Of a stretch of DNA of 64,000 nucleotides, positions 23,601 to 37,403 are shown piece after piece. The notes below the pieces were generated by a model, which saw only the letters and a list, made by a program, of their open reading frames with translations, ran no database searches and was not told the DNA's origin. Within the stretch, counting starts at the first letter, position 1; each line of letters begins with the position of its first letter. The stretch is from Mansonella perstans (lineage: Eukaryota; Nematoda; Chromadorea; Rhabditida; Onchocercidae): positions 62,001 to 126,000 of the forward strand of contig JBAMDO010000088.1 of the NCBI GenBank assembly GCA_037074765.1. Reading direction: 5' to 3'. Both the position numbers and the translations under genes were made by a program.

Positions 23601-24987
23601 TTCATGTCCCCAATCGCCAATTGGTTCGTGTTTACCCATCATACGATAATTGATACAATCATTTCTATCACCTGAAGTCATCGCCAACACCGATATTATA
23701 TCAGCACAAAGTTTCTGTAATCAGTTTAGAATGAGAAATTCAGAATGGTATAGAAAAAAGCTTTCATTATCGACCGCTTAGTGGTTAGTAAAATAGAACC
23801 ACATTACAACTGATATTCTGTATTTTCTGCCAAGCCGTATTCACCCTTGGAAGTGACAGCATTGCCGTGAAACTAAATTTCTGCTGCATACAAACACTGT
23901 TAGAAAAAGTAATTGCACGAAATTCATATAATTTTAAATTTAAACAAATTCAATTTATTAATATGGCTGAGAAAAAAAGACTATTATTCATTGGGTATCC
24001 GTTGCTACAGATAATCAGGAACTGTAAATTATGCATTACCCTAACAAATAAAACACCTAAATAAGTTTCAATTTCACATCCTTGAATTGGTACTCGTTAA
24101 TGAATTGTACTGGAGAACAAGAACCTACTTTTGTAGATCCTTCCGCCATTTTCTTGTGGATTTCTTTAATTGTAGCATAGTGTGGGCGCATAAATTTCAA
24201 TGGCTTTGGTACCGATGTCATGGAAGTTGTTGAAGCACGAATGATGCTTCGCATTGTTTCCAGTGTGGGCAGATACAACGAAATATCAGTTTCCTGGAAA
24301 AGTCCACAGAAATGTTTGTTAGCATTTATTTGGCAATTTTGCAGCAATTATCTCATTATAATGTAATGTAGCATCATTTTTGCGCTAAACATGTATATCA
24401 ATATACTTGAATGCGCTTTCCAAAACGAATATGCAACAAAAATATTTCAACTCTATATTAATAAAGAGAATCATACATTTAAACGTTGCATCAACATTTC
24501 CAAGTCTTCTTTCAACTTGATATCTTCCTCACTCTGAAACAAAAAAGATCAAAATAATGTAAAATTATCAGTGGTGCTCAAGGTTTCTGCTGGAAGGAGG
24601 TTGTATTTACCATAATTAGTCTTCAAAAGACAGCATGCTAGATTACAAACACCACAAGATATTATATTCATAGGATATAACAACAAATTAAGGCACAGTG
24701 AGCCTAAAAAGTACAACTTTTGCAAAATTTTCCTTTCTCTTTAACGCTATCTCGAAGATTTGAAAGAAAGCCCTCACAATCCTATGACCTATCATGCAGC
24801 TATTTCGAGAACTAACTCAAGGCCTCCATCAACGAAATCTATTCTATAATTCTTTGAAAAAATTCAAGTTAACCATTTCATCCATTTCTTTCTCTTCTTT
24901 CCCATCTTTTTTTTCTCTACCATCCATTATATCATCCTTCGTTGTAGTATTCTTTTTCTGCGGTGATATTTCTGCCTTCTCAACCAT
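17634..24987 (-). CDS. rpn-1: 26S proteasome regulatory subunit RPN1 (PSMD2)
   Basis: RPN1 is the large non-ATPase scaffold of the proteasome base that docks ubiquitin receptors and shuttle factors. Seventeen exons read complement(17634..17725, 18184..18438, 18706..18862, 19172..19405, 19542..19703, 20373..20563, 20626..20788, 21037..21282, 21448..21554, 21647..21799, 21978..22180, 22676..22834, 23171..23404, 23593..23714, 24129..24293, 24477..24533, 24874..24987), 2814 nt and 937 residues (human 908). The Lys/Glu-rich N-terminus is followed by [27 protein letters not shown] and [12 protein letters not shown]. Then come the proteasome/cyclosome repeats ([56 protein letters not shown]) and the conserved C-terminus [29 protein letters not shown]. 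The 21448 donor (AAG/GTGGAT) is the weakest junction. An acceptor ATCTTAG lies 21 nt before the ATG. Confidence 0.95.
19909..19930. repeat. AT dinucleotide repeat
   Basis: About ten AT units lie in the rpn-1 intron between exons 19542-19703 and 20373-20563. Confidence 0.8.
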
Positions 24988-26443
24988 TACGTTCTCTAGA
25001 ATCGTGAACTAAGATAAATATGCACTCAATAATTTTTATCGGTTTACATGCGAAAAACTTTTGGTCACAATATTTAGCTTACAGTGAGCTCTTATTCCAC
25101 GTATGCAAGGTGATAAATACTGAATATTAAAAAATTTTTTTATAGGTTGCATGGAACAAAAATGGAACAAAATCATGGAACAAAATCCTTGTATCTGTAA
25201 GAAGCGAAAAATTCCTTTGTGACTTCATGACATGAATTCGTCGCGCATAATTGTGAAAAATAAAGATGATTACTTTAGGATAAAAAGCAGAGATCCACGT
25301 AATATCACTCAAACGAAAATTTTCTTGAATATATAAAATAGGAATTCGGTTGCTTGTAAACCGAAGTTCTTTTTCCAATAATATCTTCACAAGTATCTGT
25401 ATAAAAAAGCTACCACTTGCGTCTAAACAAAATGAAAATTTCATAGCTTCTAACATAAAAATGGACTGTAAGCCTATCGAAGATTTCAAAGAAAACTTGA
25501 TATATATCGCAAAATAAGAACCCTATTTGTTTTCAAATAAAGTGAAAATTTCTTTGATCCTCCAAAAGAATTCTTCGTGTTTCGACCGAAAATAAAACCT
25601 TTCTTAAAAGCTTATATTAGGTTGCACTAATCAAATAGTTTGCTAACTTTCGCTAACAATTTGAAATGAGATATATGTGACACGTACTGTACAGCCGAGT
25701 TGAATTTCGACAAAATACAAATAAATGACAAGTTATGTAAACAAAATCGCATGAACCGCACTGACAAATATCGAGAAATCTTCACCACGTCTCATATATC
25801 ACGCATCGTTACGCATCGTTAGACGATGCAGTATTTCACGGTTAAGAGCTAGATATCTCAACCAATGCGTTTGTTTATGTCGAGTGCCGTTTCGTTGTCG
25901 TTTCGCACGTTTTGCGTTTCAACTCTTGTTCAACTACTTGACATTCCGTTTCACACTTCCGCACTTTGTTGATGACCAGAAATTATTTGATTTTACTCGC
26001 CACTTTCTCTTTCAGTCATATCCGTTTTTACCTGTAATGAAATGATTTCTTTAGCCCAGAATTATGACTTAGTGGATAGGTTATATATCCGTGCTGTTAA
26101 TATTGAAAAGAGCTTCAAATTGGATTCTTGAAAGTTAGATTTTTCTTATTTTTTTTTTTTTTCAATTTCATTCATAAATAGTGAGACTATTTAAATACGC
26201 GATATTAGCTAAATGTTGGAATAGGTCTGTTGTGGTTCATTTCAGTATTGCAAGACAAAAAACAAATTGAATAGTTATTTTATTTGATGTTTTTCGTTTT
26301 TGAAATCAGCAGTTAGCCCTAATTCTTTCATTGTAAATTTCATCAGAATTTTCATCAAATTGCGTGATTCTTCGGAATTTCTGAATGCATGATTTCCAGG
26401 TCATTTCTGTACTTCGGTTCCCCTTGTTTTGATTTTCAGTATA
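24988..26443. promoter_or_regulatory. Divergent promoter region, rpn-1 and hnRNP U-like gene
   Basis: The 1.46-kb gap separates divergent starts. Likely SL acceptors lie at 25009-25010 (minus strand, ATCTTAG) and at 26439 (plus strand, GATTTTCAG, four bases before the ATG). A short tandem CATCGTTACG repeat occurs near 25803-25822. A CG-containing stretch at about 25885-25930 (GTTTCGTTGTCGTTTCGCAC) stands out from the AT-rich surroundings and is the best candidate for core promoter sequence. The minus-strand frame at 25127-25489 has no recognisable domain. Confidence 0.4.
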
Positions 26444-29400
26444 ATGGCAACAAGAAGTCGGAGAAGCGCAGCAAGTAGCGATTCTTTAAACCCAGCAATG
26501 ATACAGTTGTATGATACGGGGAGACTTCGTCGAGAACTGGAACAGAGAGGGCTTGATACGACAGGTACCAGAAATGTGCTTGCCGATAGATTACAGGTTG
26601 AGAACTTTTGTTTTTTTTTCTTTACTCTGGTTGCGGTTTTTTTTGGTAGGTCAATCAGCACCTTCAGTGATTGCAGTATTTAATCCCACTGTTTCAACAG
26701 ATAAAGTGCTGATAAACAGTTGGGATGGTAATAAATACTCTTGTACTAATAATATCATTTCTTGCATCATTTATAACGATGCGATGCTCAAACCGGGTTA
26801 ATAATACTAATAGAAGTAATAACACTCGCAGTGTTCTGTTGAATAAATTTTGAGCGAAAGTCTATCGAATAAAATATAGTGATTTAGTATTTGCGCTATC
26901 TGGTATCCATTTTTAAAGAATCTAGCTGTTCTTATTTGGCATGTCACAGACTGTTCCAACGCTGTTATGTGTTATACATACGACAAAGATATCAGTATTA
27001 TTACAGGAAGCAGTTCTTTCGGAACGTAACAGTCGACAAGCATATTCTCCGCCACCACAACCAGAAAAGTCTCTTAAAAAAGGAACAAGGAGGTCATTGA
27101 AGGAGGTGGGTTTATTTGTTTAGAAAAAAAAACAAATTTTCACTATCATGATTTTATAGTCGTTTTCTGGACTAATTTAAAAGACAAAAGGCGGGCAGTT
27201 CAAGGAGGTTTACTTATCTCGTAGCTTTAAATTTTTTGAGACTTCATGAGGAACTTGGGTTCCAAATTTTTTTCATTCTAGGACGAAGAAAATGAAAATG
27301 AGACTAGATTGGATTCAAAATCTATTATCTCTCCAAAAGCAAAAAAAAGTCGATATAGCGAGGAAGTTGATGAAATCAATTTGATAGAAGAATCTTTTTC
27401 TATCGAGCTTTCGGTAAAATTATTTTAAATCGCCTTATTTTTATTGTAACTATTATTGAAGAACTAGGAGTTTCTCTAATCCTAATCATCATTATTAAAG
27501 TTATAATATAAATGAAGTTGTAAGTTGTCCCGACCATTGTTTCTGCAGGCTCCTATTTCCAGGTTGTTTTATTGCCTATCTCATTTTATACTTCAGAATA
27601 TATCTGCAATTGATGAAATACAGATGGAAGCAGAAAAGGCTTTTGGACCACACTGCATGTCCAGTGCTACAGTTAATGGAGAGCCATTTCACATGCTCGA
27701 GAGATCTTTAATATCGAACGAAGAAACAAATTCTAAAACGGAATTGGTTTCTTGCAAAGTGGGATTTTCTTAAATGTTTATACTTTAAAATTTCATCAGG
27801 CTCCATTCAGCTGTTAGCGTTTGGTCGAGTATGCGGGTCGAGCGTGACATCATTTTCCATTTCGTTCGATCATCTTTTACTGGATGTGTTTCTCAAGCGT
27901 CTTTTCTTTTTTTCAGCCGAAAAAGCTGAAGACATCTATGGATGAAAGCAAACATCGGGAATTGAAAAACGGAAAGAAGATTAAAGAAAAAGAAACAGTT
28001 GAAGGAGAACTAACTAGCTCCAGTGATGATGAAGAAATAAGATGGCTTTATAAAACAAGAAGGGGGAAAAAACCTCGGAAAGTCTTACTTGAAGAAAGGC
28101 GTACATTTGTTGAAAGTATCAGCAAAAATGAGAATGAGTTGTATGAAATGACAGAAGCTTCTGCAGCAAAGTTGGTTTCCGAAGAAGATCAAATAACTGA
28201 AAAGGAAGATGAGAGAAGTGTTCGAGAACGGAGTTCAAAATTATATTTCGAGTCATCAAAGACATTAAACTTTGTCAGTATGAATGAAAAACCAACTAAA
28301 CAGTTGATGCAGAAGCGTCCCATCAAAATAAAGTTCAAAACTAATCTTTTGAAAACTACTGAAAAGACACCGGAATTGAAGCAAAAGGAAACCCCATCTG
28401 ATTCCATCGGTTTAATCACAAAGGATGGCAAAGTACTTACTGATGTGACACCGGTCGCTGCAGCACAAATGGTAGGTCTGCTGCTTACTTTACCCTATGG
28501 TTTAGATATCTGATTTACCGACATGATTTAAGGAACGCTGTGAAATTTTTTACAGGAAAAAACGAAACGTGCGTCCACTCCACCACAACTTTCATTTTCA
28601 AATATGGAGAAATCAAAGGACCAAGTTTCCCGTAAAAAAATTCCGTTAAGGATGCAAGCACCTGTTGACGTATTAGATACTATTTTCGACAAACAGGTAA
28701 AACTTTACAACTTGCTCAAGGAATGATAATTATTCACAGACTTTCCTCTTAGTCGCTGTTATTTATTTAGGAATGATGAAAAGAGCATTCAGCGAAGGAG
28801 TAACAATATAAAGTGTAATTTATATTGGTTGATTTTCATTTGCAATTACGAAGTTATTTCAGGCTCAGCTTTTGTCAAGCAAATATAAGACAGAACAGGA
28901 AAGAGCTCTTGAAAGACAGAAGCTGGAGATGGAAAAACGGCGTCAAAACGCGATTCCTTCTATAATTTCATCACCCGTTACCTCTTCTGCAGGACAAGAC
29001 AAACGGAGGCATGTCGACTTTGTTCTTCCTTCTAAATCGTCACCGGAACAACATTTTGTGCAGCAATGTTCCACCTGGCCAACACCACCAGATCTCCGTT
29101 CTCATCTTCAGCAATCATCGCGTGATACTGGAGAAAGTAAGTGTATGAAAGCATTTGGAATTTCTGGATTGCAGATTTTTAATGTGATCATTGGAACAGC
29201 ACTGTTCAAACATTTAATGCCGCTGCATTTCCTTATGGTTCGAAAAGAAAAGATAATGCTTATCAGTTCTGAAATTAGCCTCCGGAGTTCATACTCTCAT
29301 TATTCATGATTCATGAAAACCTCTTCTGTTAGTTCTTCCCAGGAATTTTGGCAAACATCTTTCCTCTACTTTTTTGTGAGAACTGTAACAAGTTATATCT

Positions 29401-32400
29401 TCTTAATCGTTAGGATTGTGGACGTCTTTGAGGGGTTTGAAGTAGAAATTACACTATTACTATAGAGGTGCCTCTGCACTTGAAGATCTGGTAATCTTGG
29501 TGACCATATCTTTTCTGTTTGACATTTGACATAAGATTTTTACATTCCTCATTTTATTTTTTTAATAACCGTTTTTTGTATTTTTAATGAATAATCAGAA
29601 TTGGGTCATGAAAGAGTTTTTCTGCTTGTGGACAAAAACGTAACATTTTTGCAATCACTTTGTTCATCACTTTCAGATACCAGTATGGACGAAAAACGCT
29701 TGCTAGCACAACTACCACCGCCTCCACCGCCGCCACCGCTGCTGCCATGTTCTAAAAAAGTGCTGATGCCGTCTACGTCAAATGCTGATATTGATAGCAC
29801 ATCAGGATTGAAACATTCGAAATATGAGAGTATTGAGGAATGCGTTGTATCACTAATGCCTTCAACAACTCCGTGTTCAAGCGATTCTCCATTGTCTATC
29901 AGAACTCCTCCTTCAATTCCTTGTTATAAGAGCCCGTCGGAAACTTCAACTGAACCTTTACATTTCATTGAGGCGTCTACTTCAAGTACTTCAGTTACGA
30001 AAATTGATTCGGAACGAATAAAAGAAATGGCTTCCGCTTTGCAAGCCGTATTTGCCCGGTTAGGTAGTGTTCCACCTCCTCCAGTTGCCCCTGAACTTGA
30101 TGCAAAGGAAGATAATGCAGTGGAACAAACAAGCATACCTATGATCTCGGACCCTGTTATGCTGGAGGGAAATCCCACAGTTCCTATTAACGAAAAGCAT
30201 ATGACTGATGAAATGGATAAAATTAAGAATGAATCAGGACATATCGACGTAATGTCTGGGACTTCAGTGATTTATACCACTGACAGTGGATTAACGCATT
30301 CAGAATGCGTTACTCATGGAACATCTTCAGCATCGAATAGTTTGCTTCAGGAAAGCGGTACCTCAACTCCATTGCAACCAATGTTGAACTGGAATAATAC
30401 GACTCATTCCGTTGGAGAAGTAACTTTCACATTTGTAGTTTTTCGAACTATATTCTGAAAATTAATAGAGCAATCCAAGAGAGAAATGAAGGGAATGGTT
30501 GGATAAAATGTTTTCATGTACGAGACTATTTCATTGCATGAAACTTGTTTTGTGTTTTAATAATTAAATGAGGTAGTTGTAAATTAAAATAAGTGATTCC
30601 TATTTATTCTTTAGACACTTAAGAATCCAACTTTACAGCGTCGTGTTTTTTTCAGTTTGCATCGCGTTTGTCAGTAGGAAGTGAGAGTGACTGCGATGGA
30701 GAGGTTGTTGCGTCCATCCTCGAAGAAGTCATATGTGCGACAGTGAATGGTGGATTTTCGATATCTAGTAATTATTCCGGAGACACGAACAAAGAAATAT
30801 CCACTGATACTGTGGAAAGGGAAGAGCTGGAGAGGTGAATGAGCATACTATATCATTTTATTGTTGTTACATTTTTTATCTAGAAAGTGCATCCATTCAC
30901 TGTTTTCTGTACTAATAATGTCAAGCATGCATTCAGAAAACCGGATATATCCGAGGATTTGCTGCGAGATCCAAAACGTTTACTGCAGAAGGCAAGTGAT
31001 GTACTAAAAAGTTTACAGTCGCTGGAAATAGCAGCTGAGCGAGCAACTGCAGGTTTGTGCATGTGGTACAGCTTTGCATTAAAGTATGAATATTTTACCG
31101 TAATTATTGAATGAAATGATTTCAAATTTTACAACTGTGCAATTTGAATATCACCAGGATTATTTCCATAAGCGCTGATAAGTCACAGCGTTTCTGTATT
31201 TATCAGTTATGCACTGGGGTGTTTTGGGGTACTTGTTTTTTTCTTTTAGATTTATCAAGTAAGCGTGTCATCTCGGAGTACTGTTTTGCCTTTCAGAGGT
31301 ATGTAAATCTTTACGGTTTTTTAATGACAGCACACATTTTGTCCTTAATTTAAATTGCAGAAAAACAAAATCAACAGCAGTACGAACAGTTACCTTTAGA
31401 CGAAAAATATGAGGAAGATGATAGTGAAGACAAACCGTTGCCTGATTTCCACGGAGAACCGGTGCCTGATTCAGATGATGAAATCATAATCGAAGGTGTA
31501 ACTCGGAAAAGAACCACCAAAAAGAATGTAGTACAGGAAGAGGAACCGGTGCCCGGCGATGAACAAGTTGAAGTTGACTTCTGTAATCTTTTGAGAAACT
31601 TTATTTACACATAGTTGGTGCTACGACCTTGATTAATTTTTAGTTAATTAGTAACATCGTGGTTTTCTTGAAGTTGTAGTATATGATCATTGTTCTGCAA
31701 TATCACCGAAGCCTAGTGCACTTCATTCTCGATGATGCGTCTGTGTGGAACTTCCTAGAAGGAGTAACCATAGTATCAAGCTCATCAAATATTCTGGACA
31801 TCAAGTGCATTGCCGTTTTTAACACGCTAAGCATTAGACGAAGATGTATACTGGTTATTTCTCGAAAATAGTTATCGATGCTAGTCAAAACAATCCTTCC
31901 GCCTAGTAGGCTGTGGTTTTTTTTTTTTTTTTTTTGTTTTTTTTTTATTTGCTATGCAGTTAGATTCTGCCCATTACTGGTTTGCGCGTCTCAAAATCTT
32001 TGTTTGTTTCAAATTTATCTGAACTGAACTGAAGTGAGAAATGAGCGAAATCTGCACTGGAGCCTCTTAAGGCACAAATTTATGATGATTGTATTCAGAC
32101 AACGCAGATTTGAACGTCAAAGCTAGTGAAACATGTCAGGAAATCATTGATCCAGACAATGGTGACGGTTTTGCGCTAATGTGGGGCGGAGCCAGGTCAA
32201 CATATGGGATTCGAATTCCTTTGGATGCAGTTGATTTCCCTGCTGTTATGTTCCAGATTAAGGTTTAAATATTTGTTTTGCTCAATTTTTCATCTGTCAT
32301 CATTTATGATTATCTGCCAAATTTTGTTTTGGCAGTGTCATTACAGCTTGAATATTATCATTCAATTGACAAGCAGCAAATGAATAATTGTTTATAGCTC

Positions 32401-35400
32401 TTGGACTGTTTGCCAGTTAAACATCTACCATTCGAAGAAGTAGATGCGCATAATGTTCGCATTGGATGGTCGGCTCAGAATTCTACAAACATTGTGAATT
32501 TTTTTACATATTTAGCATAAAATTTTACTTTGTAATATTTAAAACTTTTTCACCTTTGATTATACGGTTTACAAATAGTTAATAATTGTTAATTTCTGCA
32601 TATGCTACTTGTATGATTGAATACTATCTTTATTTTCAGTTAGGCGAAGCACCCCATTCTTATGCATATGATTTACTAGCAAAGAAAGCTACAAATAACT
32701 TTTTCACGGATTATGGTGAGCCTTGTCAAGTTGGCGATGTTATAACTTCATGCTTGGCAAGTTTTTAAACAAGTCTTACTTTTTTTCAAGCAGTTTTAGC
32801 TCTTTACAAGCAAAAAAAACTTACTGTTTACTCACCTAGTCGCAAAATTTTCAGGACTTGAAATCAGGCAAAATACATTTCTGGAAGAATGTAGAATATT
32901 TGGGAGTGGCTTTTTCCGAAGTCCATTTTAATGAAAATGACATTGTTTTTCCACACATTTGTACCAAGAATTACAAACTGTCGGTGAACTACGGTGACAG
33001 TCAGTGTGAGGGATGGATATCAGTCACGGAACTGCAACAGAATGGAGCATTAAACTTTAACACCTCTCCCATTTACTTCAGCAAATTGGACCGAACTGTA
33101 CTTGTTCGAGGTCCAATACCGCCATCAAGCAAAAGTGAATGCACGGTAATCAACATCATTAGCAAATCCATTAAATTTTACGCGTTAACGTTTTTCAGGA
33201 ATGTTTTCAGTTATTGAACATTCAGACAGCGGATAAGCAATGAAAGCCATTGCTTCAGTTACAGCACTGTTAAGTTTCAAATATCAATAAAAGAGGGAAA
33301 TTTCCAGGTTCTGATGATGGTAGGCTTGCCGGGAGTTGGCAAAACAACCTGGGTGAGACAATATCTTCGTGAGCATCCGCAAGAACAGTGGACTTTGTTA
33401 AGTACTGACACAATTCTTGCAGCGATGAAAGTTAACGGAGTACCGAGAAGTAGAGTCCATCAGGTAAATTAATGAATATTTTCAGCAAAAACTCTGCTCG
33501 GAAATCATGTTCATTCAATTTCGAAAATGTTAACTATGTTCTAGAGGGCGTTGTTTACAGGGTCGATGGGATATGATAATGGGACTTATTGCCAAAGCAC
33601 TTAATCGTTCTTTGCATTTGGCCTGCAGGCGGCGCAGAAATTATATTATTGACCAAACTAATGTTTCAAAAGAAGCAAGAAGACGAAAGCTATCTCAGTT
33701 CAAAGATTTTCAGGTAACTAATTCTGTTTCTTTTTTACTTTTCTGTAGATGTTTGATATCTTCCCCAACGATATGAAAGCAAGATAAAAAAGAAATTTTT
33801 CAATTGCAAGCAATCTATGTTCTTAGGTTGCCATGATCAAATACTCCAACGAAGCTTTCATTCAATGATTTGTACAGCAGTCCATTTGTGCTCTTTAAAG
33901 ATAATTTTTTTAATCATCAGACTTAAAATTTATTGCTCCATACAATTTGCTACGTTTAGTTAGTTTTTAGCGAAAATGTGTCGTGATAATTCCATCAGAA
34001 GAGGAAATGATTGCCCGACAAATGAAGCAGTCGCGTATGGATGGAGCTGGACCAATACCCGTGGAAGCAATGTTGGAACTCAAAGGTAATCTTTTAAGAT
34101 TTGCAGCTTTGAAACATAGATTTTAAGAAGCGGACATTAATCTTTAAATCCACGTTTCGAAAGCAAAAATTGGGAGCATCAATGTTGTGAAAAAGCGCAA
34201 ATATTTTATTATAATTTTTTTTTTCACTGACGAAGTTTACTCTTTATTCAGATGCTTTGTTCTAAAATTTTGATTTTTCACAGACTGCGTGTAAGATTCG
34301 CTGCGATTAACTTAGCATAACATTCGTTTCAACACTTTTAGCGGAATATTGAGCAAAATATTTATTATTTAAAAATTCCTTCGAGTTCCTTTTATTTTTC
34401 AGAAAATTTTTTCGAAAATGACTTTGTTGCCAGCTCTATGTGATTACTTCTAGATTTTAAATTAGAAAAGCAAGGTTTCAAATATTTCCAGCAATGTTGG
34501 CAATACCAAATGTTGAGCTGGAACCAATTGAAGATGTTTTCTTCGTGGAACCACCATTGGAACGGATTGGTGATGCTATTGATCTCGTACTACGGTAATT
34601 CATAATTTGTATTTTAAAAGTGTTTGTTTTAAAATCTTTATTTTTTGCATCCATACTATTTATAACCAACCTGTGTAGATTCAATGAAGAAGCTCGTCCG
34701 TGGTGTCAGAAGCGACGTGGTCGTCGAGGGGAACCATTACGGCAGAATGATTCAAGGCTGGTGAATAATTCAAACGCACGGATATCTAACGGTTAGTACT
34801 ACTCTATTGCTTCCTAAGTTGATTTGTTATGCGTTTGATTGGGCTTATTCACAGAAGAAAATCTTTACTAATTTGTTATTGGTTTTAGACATTTCCTCAT
34901 CTATAACGAATACTGGTACTTATGAGGGTAATCAATTGAATGGACAGCCATCACCAGCAGAAACAAGGTTATTTTTTGTGTCTGTTGAAACTTAGTTTGA
35001 GTGGTGCACTTTCAAAATGATTTAAGTTTGGTGAATGATACAAACCATGAATTTTACTACTCTAATTGCTTCAAGATGGATATGTTGCGCACATGTTTTT
35101 TTTTTTTTGTGTTTTGAGGCGAGTATATGTATTCTGAGGAAAAGTAAGTTCTATTGTTGGCAGAGACTTTTTGAAGCCAATAAATCCATTTTCGTAGCTT
35201 TCGCCGATTTCAATTTTAAAGTTTCAGTTCTTAGGGATATATTTAATAGAATATACATCTAATATTAAATCAATAGCAAATAGATAAGTCACACTAATTA
35301 ATATTTTAGAATAACTTAATTTTGTTTGTTTTTTTCTTTCCCAAGTTTTTATGGTGCTACAAAATTCTGTCAATTTCTCCGTGTGTCATCACATCTCATT

Positions 35401-35830
35401 TAATCTGTTCCATAGAATAGTTGCTTTACTAGCACATCATTTTCAGATCAAATGAGAGCTACAACGGTTTCGAGCGAGAAATGCCACCCTCACTAACAGC
35501 CACAGCATCTTCTTGGGCAGAGCGTAAAGGTGCATCAGTTAGTTAACTATTTTCCGTTAATCTGCGCTTATATAATTTCTCATTTTGTACTTTGGAAATT
35601 TTTTTCATCATTTACTTTGTTATGTAGATTTTTGAATGTAAATTTACTATTGCGTTTTTCTTTTTTGTTTGCATATCAATTTGCTCTACTACATTCAAGT
35701 TACTATGGTTTTTTTCTGTGTATGTGTGGATACCTTTTCATATTTAGAAAAGCCTTAAGTGAGATTCCCCGGTAATTGCTTCACATTTTAATTTTTCTTT
35801 TAATCTGCAGTCCGTGAACAGACTTATTAA
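26444..35830 (+). CDS. hnRNP U-like protein (SAP, SPRY, P-loop kinase-like)
   Basis: Twenty-three in-phase exons: join(26444..26596, 27007..27105, 27282..27413, 27597..27758, 27917..28471, 28556..28696, 28863..29136, 29677..30419, 30656..30834, 30937..31052, 31361..31582, 32099..32262, 32398..32493, 32640..32756, 32855..33145, 33308..33463, 33561..33713, 33971..34085, 34492..34594, 34679..34791, 34889..34967, 35447..35529, 35811..35830), 4266 nt and 1421 residues. A SAP DNA-binding motif comes first (residues 12-50, LYDTGRLRRELEQRGLDTTG). About 880 residues of acidic, Ser/Pro-rich linker follow, including a polyproline run near residue 520. Next is SPRY (about 945-1110; GFALMWGGARSTYG, VRIGWSA). 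Last is a polynucleotide-kinase-like P-loop domain (1149-1330; MVGLPGVGKTTW, RRNYIIDQTNVS). hnRNP U/SAF-A binds nuclear RNA and chromatin scaffold. Human HNRNPU is about 825 residues, so the linker is unusually long. Intron 14 appears to be GC-AG. Confidence 0.85.
31917..31946. repeat. Poly-T tract
   Basis: A run of 19 T is followed by G and ten more T. It lies in the hnRNP U-like gene intron between exons 31361-31582 and 32099-32262. Confidence 0.8.
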
Positions 35831-37403
35831 AAAATTCTTTACAAAAATTTCTGTCTATTGTTCACGAGTTTTCCATGCTGATGTGTTTTATAACTGCTTC
35901 AATATATTTTCATATTTTCAAGAAGAAAAAGATGACGATGTGATAGTCATAGTCGCGGAAGTGTTATTGCTTGCAGAAAAATCAGTACTGCATTCAGGAG
36001 GGAAACATAAAAGGTGCTCATGATAGAGTTATTATATGAATCAAACCTATCCTGGCCATTCGCTGTTCTTCCATCTATGTCGGAAAATGAAGATCTGGCG
36101 AAATCTTGCGATCACAATACATGGAGTTGAAGCATTGGTAACATCTAAACCTTGTCATTGTCATGGATTCAGTTGTGCTTCAAAATAAGTCGAGCATAGA
36201 TGTGTGATGAAGGTTCAGAAAAAAAACTGACAATTGAATGAGCGGAGTAGGCCAATCTAACCGATTAATTTGTATAAAACAGCGTTTCGTCAGTGAAGTA
36301 CCTAACTTCCTGATTTCATAACAGAATTTTAGCTACCAACATTGAAACAACTGAAGGTTGTGAAGCAACATACTTTGTTCTTATATCTGTAGTTCTGAAT
36401 TATTTTGCTTGGTGATCCTCGCAACATTTGAAGGTATCTTTATTTGAAATCCATTGTGTGACTTTTTGGTCTGTTCTAGTCATCCACAAACGGAATCATT
36501 TCGGTGAAGGATCTCAGTTCTTTCCTGATCCAAAACAGGAAACTAATAACTCATTAATACAAATTCTCGGATCCATAAGCTACATTTTAATATCAGATGA
36601 CTATGAGCATTTAAGGAACTATGCTAGTTTTTATTAAAAGTCAGTGTTATTATTTGATTACTGTAGGCCGTGGTAGAAATATTGCTGTCAGATAAAAAAA
36701 GTAAAACTTTGAAAAAGCCTACGAAAAGTTGTTTTTGTTTTTCTTTTTTTGTATCTCTGCGAAAAGTGAAATTGCAAACAAGAGTATTTGATTTAGTGCT
36801 TTGTTTTGACATCTTTAATAAATGGCACTTTATTTGCAAAAGTGTGATAAATGGAGCAGTCTTATCAATTATTAACAACACTTTGGTTTTAAAGAAGAAT
36901 GAATGACAAAAGACTCCCGTGATGCTTCAGATCAAGTGATAAATCACCTAATGAAAAGAAAAAAATATCTCACTTCGATATCCGAGTCTGATCATAGCAT
37001 TCTCCATGTCATTCAGATATTTGATTTAAAGCTTCGTAGATTTCTTCCGGTGATTATAAGAGAACTGATAGTAAGCTCTGTGTGACACTCGATACTTTTG
37101 CGTATCTACAATGACATTATGACACTTAAGTCTTTTGATATTCATCTTTTCCTTCACTTCTTCCGTTCTCATCGTTTAGGAAGGATTGAGGAAGAAATTA
37201 ACTCTGAAAAAGTTCTTTTTTCCAAAATTTAACTTTTCAGCTTTGCCATTTTTGATGCGATCCAAAAAATTCAATATGACTTCAGTAACATCCAGACTTT
37301 TCCAGGCTGTATTACCATCTGTGAACAGTACAAATTTTAGAGGACATTACCTATTGCTTTTTACGCAAGGTAAATCAAATGACATTCTCGCACTTCCCGA
37401 AAA

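Noticed and set aside
29606..30178. Minus-strand frames opposite the hnRNP U exon 8.
   Set aside because: They are shadows of a long coding exon; the Gly run mirrors the polyproline of the real frame.
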